From NCBI RefSeq assembly GCF_902859935.1, contig NZ_CADIKI010000007.1:1-64000 (forward strand): DNA of 64,000 nucleotides, in the 5' to 3' direction. Origin of the DNA: Paraburkholderia fynbosensis. Its GTDB lineage: Bacteria > Pseudomonadota > Gammaproteobacteria > Burkholderiales > Burkholderiaceae. Position 1 is the first letter of the stretch; every line of letters starts with the position of its first letter. Shown here one piece after another: positions 58,231-64,000 of this stretch. Position numbers and translations under genes: made by a program. The notes beneath the pieces were generated by a model. It saw only the letters and a program-made list of their open reading frames with translations, was not told the DNA's origin and did no database searches.

Positions 58231-59391
58231 TTAGTCGTTCTGCAGCTTCCACTTGCCGTCGACGATCTGTACGATCACGCGCGCACGCTTGTCGAGGCCG
58301 TTGTGGTCCGTCGTCGTCGTGTTCATGATGCCGTGCGACACCGGCAATTCCTTGATGTTTTCGAGCGCGCCGCGCAGCGCCACGCGGAATGCTTCAGTGC
58401 CCGGCTGAGCCGTCTTCAGCGCGACCGGAATCGCCGCTTGCAGCATCTGGCCGGCATCCCATGCGTGACCGCCGAAGGTCGCCACGGAGCCCGCTCCATA
58501 CGCTTTCTCGTACGCCGTCTTATACGCTTGCGACGACTTCTTCACCGGATTCGAATCCGGCAACTGGTCTGTCACGAGGATCGGCCCAGCGGGCAGGAAT
58601 TCGCCCTCGCAATCCTTGCCGCACACGCGCAGGAAGTCGTTATTCGCGACGCCGTGCGTCTGGTAGACCTTGCCCTTGTAGCCGCGCTCCTTGAGCGTCT
58701 TGGCCGGCAGCGCCGACGGCGTACCAGCGCCGGCGATCAACACGGCGTCGGGATTCGCGCCCATCGTCTTGAGCACCTGGCCGGTCACCGATGCATCGGT
58801 GCGGTTAAAGCGCTCGTTGGAAACGATCTTCAGCTTGTGCGCGGCAGCCGCAGCCGTGAAGACGTTGTTCCAGCCGTCGCCATACGCGTCCGCGAAGCCG
58901 ATGAAGCCCACCGTCTTCACGCCGTGATGCTCCATGTAGTCGGCGATCGCGTCGGCCATCAGACTGTCGTTCTGCGGCGGTTTGAAGGCCCATGCGCGCT
59001 TCGCGTCCATCGGCGAGATGATCGCCGCCGATGCCGCCAGTGAGATCACCGGCGTCTTGCCTTCGGCGGCGGCGTCGAGCATCGCGAGCGAGTTCGGCGT
59101 GACGGTCGAACCGATGATCGCGTCGACGTGGTCCTCATCGATCAGCTTGCGCGTGTTCTGCACGGCCTTGCCGGTATCCGAGCCGTCGTCGAGCACGATG
59201 TACTGCACCGTCTTACCGCCGATCTCTTTCGGCAACAACGCGATCGTGTTCTTCTCAGGAATCCCGAGCGATGCAGCCGGCCCCGTCGTCGACAACGTCA
59301 CCCCGATTTTCACCTGGGCAAACGCCGCACCGGCACCGCACATCAACGCCATCGCGATGCCGGTGCGTACCCATTGCCTTGTCTTGTTCAT
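58231..59391 (-). CDS. Liv-type substrate-binding protein, paralogue 1
   Basis: A 386-residue periplasmic binding protein. The signal peptide ends GAAFAQ near residue 26. The mature start is VKIGVTLSTTGPAASLGIPE. A cysteine pair in VCGKDCEG and segments QTHGVANNDFLRV and GGHAWDAGQMLQAAIPVAL are shared with the neighbour at 59797. It lies 211 bp upstream of livH and is probably its main binding protein. GGAG precedes the start at 59391. Confidence 0.93.
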   Translation of the reverse strand: MNKTRQWVRTGIAMALMCGAGAAFAQVKIGVTLSTTGPAASLGIPEKNTIALLPKEIGGKTVQYIVLDDGSDTGKAVQNTRKLIDEDHVDAIIGSTVTPNSLAMLDAAAEGKTPVISLAASAAIISPMDAKRAWAFKPPQNDSLMADAIADYMEHHGVKTVGFIGFADAYGDGWNNVFTAAAAAHKLKIVSNERFNRTDASVTGQVLKTMGANPDAVLIAGAGTPSALPAKTLKERGYKGKVYQTHGVANNDFLRVCGKDCEGEFLPAGPILVTDQLPDSNPVKKSSQAYKTAYEKAYGAGSVATFGGHAWDAGQMLQAAIPVALKTAQPGTEAFRVALRGALENIKELPVSHGIMNTTTTDHNGLDKRARVIVQIVDGKWKLQND

Positions 59392-59734
59392 TGCGAGTCT
59401 CCAAACGCCTTGAAGCGCGTATCTGTAATCCGGCTTGACGACCGGGTGTCTGAATCTAGTTATAGGGTTCAGGTGTGCCAAGCATGGTTTTCCCCGCTCG
59501 GCGCGAATACCTTCGCCGTTTTGTTGGGTGCCGCTCCCCTCTCTCACCACTACTGCCAACCGCCGCGATTTCCTGCGGCCGTCGCCTCACTTCCCGACTT
59601 CGAATTCAAACCGCCAAACCACTAACATATTAGTAGTATTGCGTTCTGCATCATTGACGGTCAATAGACCGCTAGGCAAATGCGGGTTTGTCCTGAAGCG
59701 ACCGAACCACACTTTTCACGTGACACCGCGCAAT
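59392..59734. other. Intergenic region between the two binding-protein genes
   Basis: It must carry the promoter of paralogue 1. A short ACTAA-CATA-TTAGT palindrome occurs near 59620. A degenerate parS-like sequence is at 59712-59727 (see rejected items). Nothing else is recognised. Confidence 0.45.
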
Positions 59735-59766
59735 AAAAAAGACGCGTCAACTGCACGCGTCTTTTT
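59735..59766 (-). terminator. Terminator of binding-protein paralogue 2
   Basis: The stem GACGCGT-N7-ACGCGTC (59741-59747 and 59755-59761) is flanked by A6 and T5, so it can work in both directions. It lies 30 bp past the stop at 59797 on the minus strand. Confidence 0.88.
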
Positions 59767-59796
59767 CAATGAGGTTCCTCGTCGTTGCGCCTTTGC

Positions 59797-60963
59797 TCAG
59801 TCGCCGGCCAGCTTCCACTTGCCGCCGACGATCTCCACCATCACGCGCGCCCGCTGGTCGAGGCCAGCGTGATCGTTCGCGCTCATGTTGAAGATGCCGT
59901 GCGACGCGGGCAGGTCTTTGGTGTTCTCCAGTGCTGCACGCAGTGCCTCGCGGAACGCTGGCGTGCCCGGCTGGCCCTTCTTCAGCGCAAGCGGAATCGC
60001 GCGTTGCAGCAGCAAGCCGGCATCCCACGCATGACCGCCGAAGGTCGACACCGAGCCGGCGCCATAAGCGGTTTCGTACGCGTGCTTGTAGGCGAGCGCG
60101 GTCCTCTTCACCGGGTTCGAATCGGGCAGTTGATCGGCGACCAGCAGCGGTCCAGCGGGCAGCCAGGTGCCTTCGCAGTCCTTGCCGCACACGCGCAGGA
60201 AATCGTTATTCGCGACGCCGTGCGTCTGGTAGTACTTGCCCTTGTAGCCACGCTCCTTGAGCGTTTTCTGCGGCAGCGCGGCCGGCGTGCCGGCCCCCGC
60301 GATCAGCACCGCATCCGGGCTCTGCGACATCATCTTCAGCACCTGACCCGTGACCGACGTGTCGTTGCGCGCAAAGCGCTCGTTCGCGACGATCTTGATC
60401 TTCGCGAGATCAGCGGCCTTACCGAACTCCTTGAACCAGCTCTCGCCGTACGCGTCCGTAAAGCCGATGAACGCGACCGTCTTCACACCGTGATTCGCCA
60501 TATGCTGCGCAATCGCGGTGGCCATCAGAATGTCGTTTTGCGGTGTCTTGAAGACCCACGCGCGCTTCGCGTCCATCGGTTCGACGATGCTCGCGGCGGC
60601 GGCCATGGAGATCATCGGCGTGCCGCTTTCGCTGGCGACGTCGATCATTGCGAGCGAGTTCGGCACGACGGTCGAGCCGATCAACGCATCCACGTGATCT
60701 TCACTGGTGAGCTTGCGTGCGTTCTTGACCGCTTGGGTGGAATCGGTCGCATCGTCGAGCACGATGTAGTCGATTTTCTGACCCGCCACCTCTTTAGGCA
60801 ACAACGCAACGGTGTTCTTTTCCGGAATACCGAGCGAGGCGGCCGGCCCCGTTGCCGACACAGTGACGCCGATTTTCACGTCCGCGAATGCATGACCGCT
60901 CCATGCTGCGGATACCCCGGTGGCGACCAATGCCGCGCTGATCCAACGCAATGCCGACTTCAT
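59797..60963 (-). CDS. Liv-type substrate-binding protein, paralogue 2
   Basis: A 388-residue periplasmic binding protein with a signal peptide ending HAFA near residue 27. From VKIGVTVSATGPAASLGIPE onward it aligns with paralogue 1 over the whole length, including the cysteines in VCGKDCEG and GVANNDFLRV. It is clearly a tandem duplicate that has diverged. It has its own terminator and an upstream palindrome (61020-61037), so it is expressed separately. It may give the shared permease a second ligand range. Confidence 0.93.
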   Translation of the reverse strand: MKSALRWISAALVATGVSAAWSGHAFADVKIGVTVSATGPAASLGIPEKNTVALLPKEVAGQKIDYIVLDDATDSTQAVKNARKLTSEDHVDALIGSTVVPNSLAMIDVASESGTPMISMAAAASIVEPMDAKRAWVFKTPQNDILMATAIAQHMANHGVKTVAFIGFTDAYGESWFKEFGKAADLAKIKIVANERFARNDTSVTGQVLKMMSQSPDAVLIAGAGTPAALPQKTLKERGYKGKYYQTHGVANNDFLRVCGKDCEGTWLPAGPLLVADQLPDSNPVKRTALAYKHAYETAYGAGSVSTFGGHAWDAGLLLQRAIPLALKKGQPGTPAFREALRAALENTKDLPASHGIFNMSANDHAGLDQRARVMVEIVGGKWKLAGD

Positions 60964-61019
60964 CCCGCTCCTCTATTAACACCGTTATTCGTTCGAATTT
61001 AAAAACTACGGATTTTAAT

Positions 61020-61037
61020 ACCGACCCAGTGGTCGGT
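61020..61037. promoter_or_regulatory. Palindrome ACCGACC-N4-GGTCGGT upstream of paralogue 2
   Basis: A perfect 7-bp inverted repeat with a 4-bp centre, 57 bp upstream of the start at 60963. Its form resembles operators of TetR-type repressors. No regulator gene is adjacent. Confidence 0.45.
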
Positions 61038-61181
61038 GAATAGCGAGTTTAGCGGACGAAAGCCCCACGCTGCAAGCGTTTTGCAGGGTTATACAGTGTG
61101 ATGTCGTGGCCGCTTCGGCGAATAAAAAAGAGCCGCCGAATTAGCGAAAGAATGGAATGACGCTATAGCAAAAGCACAAAT

Positions 61182-61217
61182 AAAAAGCGCTGTTGGATAT
61201 CAATCCAACAGCGCTTT
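61182..61217 (-). terminator. Terminator of the second liv cluster
   Basis: A perfect 15-bp stem (61184-61198 with 61203-61217) and 4-nt loop are followed on the minus strand by TTTTTATTT. It lies 289 bp past the livM stop at 61506. Confidence 0.9.
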
Positions 61218-61505
61218 CGTCTGGGCACTGAGTGCCTCATTGTCTCCTCGTTCTCCACCTGCAAATTTCGTGGTGCATCAGAACTGCATGAAGGTTAAAC
61301 GACCACCCCCTCTGCTACAACTAGCAATTACCCTAGTGGTGCAGTGCGGCACCGAATTGGGGCACGTTGGGCCGCCCTTGCCGACGTGCGTGCAAGCGCT
61401 ATCCGGTTTCGCGATTCACATGCTCCGTGCGTCGAGGGGTGCCGAATTAGATCGGACACCGAATCAATTTCGCATCTCACCATGCCCCCTTCTACGCACC
61501 GCACA

Positions 61506-62480
61506 TCAGGCCCGCAACGGCCGCACCCGCGCAATGATCTCGCCGACGATACCGCGCCGGAACGCCAGCACACACGCAATGAAAATCACGCCGGTCACGA
61601 TCGTCACCGACTCGCCCAGCGAACGGAACCAGTCGATGCCGGTCGTCGCCGCGAGCGCCCCACCGATGTCGCCGAGCCGGTCTTCCAGCGCGACAATCAG
61701 CGCGGCGCCGAGCAAAGGTCCGAACAACGTCCCCATACCGCCGACGAGCGTCATCAGGATCACCAGACCGGACATGGTCCAGTAAGCGTCGCTGAGCGTC
61801 TCGAAGCCTTGCACGAGCACTTTGAGCGACCCCGCGAGACCGGCCAACCCCGCCGACAGAATGAACGCGAGCAGCTTGAAGCGATCCGTATCGTAGCCGA
61901 GCGACACGGCCCGCGGCTCGTTTTCCTTGATCGCCACCAGCACCTGGCCGAACGGCGAGTGCACGATCCGCACGATCAGCAGGAAGGCGAGCACCATCAC
62001 GATCAGAATGACGAAGTACAGCGTGACATCTGAGGACAGATCCAGCAAACCGAACAGCTTGCCGCGCGGCACGCCTTGCAGGCCATCTTCGCCATGCGTG
62101 AACGGCGCTTGCAGGAACACGAAGTAGACCATTTGCGCGAGCGCGAGCGTCACCATCGCGAAGTAGATGCCTTGGCGGCGAATCGCGAAAATTCCGACGA
62201 TCAAGCCGAGCAAGGTCGCCACCGCGGTGCCGGCAATCACACCGAGTTCGGGCGAAAAGCCGAGCGTCTGCATCGCATAACCCGTGACGTAACCGGCCGA
62301 CGCCAGAAACATCGCGTGTCCGAACGACAGCAATCCCGTATAGCCGATCAGTAGATTGAACGCCGCCGCGAACAGCGCGAAGCACAGCACCTTCATCACG
62401 AAAAGCGGATAGATGCCGAGCACAGGCACCGCAATAAGCCCGATCAGCAGCAGACCGTAGAGCACTTTTCTCTGCATCAT
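61506..62480 (-). CDS. livM: Branched-chain amino-acid ABC transporter permease LivM
   Basis: A 324-residue permease with about nine membrane spans. FNLLIGYTGLLSFGHAMFLA and FAIRRQGIYFAMVTLALAQM are LivM hallmarks, as is GLVILMTLVGGMGTLFGPLL near the C-terminus. The start overlaps the LivH stop as ATGA. It belongs to a second transport cluster with the genes to the right; its ATPase genes are not in the window. Confidence 0.93.
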   Translation of the reverse strand: MMQRKVLYGLLLIGLIAVPVLGIYPLFVMKVLCFALFAAAFNLLIGYTGLLSFGHAMFLASAGYVTGYAMQTLGFSPELGVIAGTAVATLLGLIVGIFAIRRQGIYFAMVTLALAQMVYFVFLQAPFTHGEDGLQGVPRGKLFGLLDLSSDVTLYFVILIVMVLAFLLIVRIVHSPFGQVLVAIKENEPRAVSLGYDTDRFKLLAFILSAGLAGLAGSLKVLVQGFETLSDAYWTMSGLVILMTLVGGMGTLFGPLLGAALIVALEDRLGDIGGALAATTGIDWFRSLGESVTIVTGVIFIACVLAFRRGIVGEIIARVRPLRA

Positions 62481-63361
62481 TTTTCCTTGCCGAAGAGGCC
62501 CGCCGGGCGCACCAGCAACACGAGCGCCATGATCACGAAGACGACGGTGGCCGACGCTTCCGGATAGAACACGCGCGTGAGCCCCTCGATTACGCCGAGC
62601 ATGAGACCGGTGAGTATCGAGCCCATGATCGAACCCATCCCGCCGATCACGACCACGGCGAACACGGTGATGATCATCGGCTGGCCCATCAGCGGCGACA
62701 CCTGAATGACCGGCGCGGCCAGCACGCCGGCGAACGCGGCCAGCGCTACGCCGAAGCCGTAGGTCAGCGTGATCATCAGCGGCACGTTGACGCCGAACGC
62801 CTCGACCAGTTTCGGATTCTCAGTGCCTGCGCGCAAATAGGCGCCCAGGCGCGTCTTCTCGATCACGAACCATGTCGCGAAGCAGACCACCAGCGACGCG
62901 ACGACCACCCACGCGCGATAGTTCGGCAGGAACATGAAGCCGAGATTGGTCGCGCCCGAAAGCGCCGACGGCACGTCGTACGGCTGGCCGGACGAACCAT
63001 AGATCGAACGGAATACGCCTTCAACGACGAGCGTGAGCCCGAACGTCAGCAACAAGCCATACAGATGATCGAGCTTGTACAGCCAGCGCAGCATCGAGCG
63101 TTCGATCGCGATGCCGAACAGCCCGACAAGCAGCGGCGCCAGCACCAGCATCACCCAGTACGGCAAGCCGAAATACGACAGCCCCATCCACGCGAGCATC
63201 GCGCCGAGCATGAACAACGCGCCGTGCGCGAAGTTGATCACGTTGAGCAAGCCGAAGATGATCGCCAGCCCGAGACTCAGAATCGCGTAGAACGAGCCGT
63301 TCACGAGCCCCAGCAGAAGCTGGCTCAGCATCGCCGGTAGCGGAACGCCAAAGATGTCCAT
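62477..63361 (-). CDS. livH: Branched-chain amino-acid ABC transporter permease LivH, second cluster
   Basis: A 294-residue permease. LLLGLVNGSFYAILSLGLAI and IIFGLLNVINFAHGALFMLG are the typical LivH N-terminal motifs, and VVVIGGMGSIMGSILTGLML the C-terminal one. It overlaps livM by 4 bp and follows the partial binding-protein gene by 196 bp. Confidence 0.93.
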   Translation of the reverse strand: MDIFGVPLPAMLSQLLLGLVNGSFYAILSLGLAIIFGLLNVINFAHGALFMLGAMLAWMGLSYFGLPYWVMLVLAPLLVGLFGIAIERSMLRWLYKLDHLYGLLLTFGLTLVVEGVFRSIYGSSGQPYDVPSALSGATNLGFMFLPNYRAWVVVASLVVCFATWFVIEKTRLGAYLRAGTENPKLVEAFGVNVPLMITLTYGFGVALAAFAGVLAAPVIQVSPLMGQPMIITVFAVVVIGGMGSIMGSILTGLMLGVIEGLTRVFYPEASATVVFVIMALVLLVRPAGLFGKEK

Positions 63362-63557
63362 TGAAGCCCTTAACCCCTGAAGCCATCGCTTAGGTGAGAT
63401 CGCTCACGCACGATCCGGCCTGCGCGCGACAGGCGGCAACAGCGCCCATCGCGCGCGGCATGTGAAACGGTTTACCCTCTGCCTGCCGCCCACCGCCCAT
63501 CCAGCGCGCGCGACGAGACTTCGACAGGCAGACGGCCTCAAGACCCTCGATCCACGC

Positions 63558-64000
63558 TCACTTCCACGCCGCGCAGCGCGTTTCCGCCTTGGTCGTGAAC
63601 GCCTGCTCGCCGGGGATCGTCGCGACGATCTTGTAGTAGTCCCACGGCTCTTTGGATTCGGCCGGCGTCTTCACCTGCATCAGATACATGTCGTGGATCA
63701 TGCTGCCGTCCTGACGCACGTAGCCCTTCGCGTAGAAGTCGTCGATCTTGGTCTTCTTCAACTGCGCCATCACCTTGTCGGAGTCGGTCGAGCCGACTGC
63801 CTGTACGGCCTTCAGGTAGTTCATCGTCGCCGAGTAGTCGGCGGCCTGCAGGCTCGACGGCATCTTCTTCATCTTGTCGAAATAGCGCTGCGCCCACTTG
63901 CGCGAGTTGGCGTCCTTGTTCCAGTACCAGCTATCCGTCAGCACCAGACCTTGCGTGGTGTCCAGACCCAAGCTGTGTACGTCGTTGATGAACATCAGCA
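63558..64000 (-). CDS. Liv-type substrate-binding protein, C-terminal part (cut by window edge)
   Basis: About 147 C-terminal residues of a periplasmic binding protein are present, including GLDTTQGLVLTDSWYWNKD, KAVQAVGSTDSDKVMAQLKK and the final WDYYKIVATIPGEQAF. These match the family of the Liv-type proteins, though this one is not a close copy of the other three in the window. The signal peptide and N-terminal half lie beyond 64000. It is the probable binding partner of the adjacent livH-livM. Confidence 0.88.
   Translation of the reverse strand, partial: LMFINDVHSLGLDTTQGLVLTDSWYWNKDANSRKWAQRYFDKMKKMPSSLQAADYSATMNYLKAVQAVGSTDSDKVMAQLKKTKIDDFYAKGYVRQDGSMIHDMYLMQVKTPAESKEPWDYYKIVATIPGEQAFTTKAETRCAAWK

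Larger units (their letters stand above)
60964..61505. other. Intergenic region between two liv clusters
   Basis: It holds a palindrome (61020-61037) and a strong terminator (61182-61217), described separately. The stretch 61218-61505 contains no recognised gene. Confidence 0.5.

Noticed and set aside
59712..59727. Possible third parS (CTTTTCACGTGACACC)
   Set aside because: Several mismatches to the 16-mer break the palindrome outside the central TCACGTGA; unlikely to bind ParB well.

Overview
This looks like chromosome 1 of a Paraburkholderia/Burkholderia-type betaproteobacterium, close to the replication origin. The evidence is a high-GC backbone, the F1Fo ATP synthase operon next to mnmG-rsmG-parA-parB, two perfect chromosomal parS sites, a tandem glycine riboswitch in front of gcvTHP, a trifunctional PutA with its own DNA-binding domain, and several Liv-type amino-acid ABC transporters. 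The species is inferred from gene content and remembered protein similarity; no search was run.

Positions 1-10502 are an integrated element sitting at the 3' end of a tRNA-Arg(CCG) gene. A tyrosine integrase lies next to the tRNA. Inward from it come a ParA ATPase, a ribbon-helix-helix protein, three small unknown genes and a lone DotA/TraY-family conjugation membrane protein. A coupled pair of small unknown genes follows. The far left holds cargo: a TetR regulator divergent from a flavoprotein, a short-chain dehydrogenase and a methyltransferase, then the start of an IS1182-family transposase cut by the window edge. The other end of the element is outside the window.

Positions 10503-31200 are backbone: a two-haem cytochrome c, a Rep helicase, a Gfo/Idh/MocA oxidoreductase, a small lipoprotein, the riboswitch and gcvT-gcvH-gcvP, an alginate-lyase-like protein, sdaA, an acetolactate-synthase-like enzyme, a Liv-type binding protein and putA. 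The gcv genes split glycine, SdaA deaminates serine to pyruvate and PutA oxidises proline to glutamate, so this is largely an amino-acid catabolism block. An inverted pair of GTTGCA boxes overlaps the putA promoter.

Positions 31400-41150 hold a small membrane protein, a YeiH-family permease coupled to a small cysteine-rich protein, priA, hemE, a periplasmic cyclohexadienyl-dehydratase-like protein, a candidate structured RNA ending in a terminator, and an acyl-CoA ligase.

Positions 41160-54380 read leftwards. They contain atpIBEFHAGDC with a good sigma-70 promoter, and mnmG-rsmG-parA-parB. One parS is inside mnmG; the second forms the stem of an intrinsic terminator between the liv operon and mnmG. 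Positions 54400-64000 carry two Liv transport clusters, one with a fused permease-ATPase and two tandem paralogous binding proteins, the other cut by the right edge.

The most interesting points are the parS-terminator fusion, the repeated hairpin element inside the atp operon, the island par/RHH/small-gene/DotA operon with its iterated TGAGT sites, the multi-hairpin RNA candidate near 38.9 kb and the GTGA-coupled cysteine-rich protein after yeiH.
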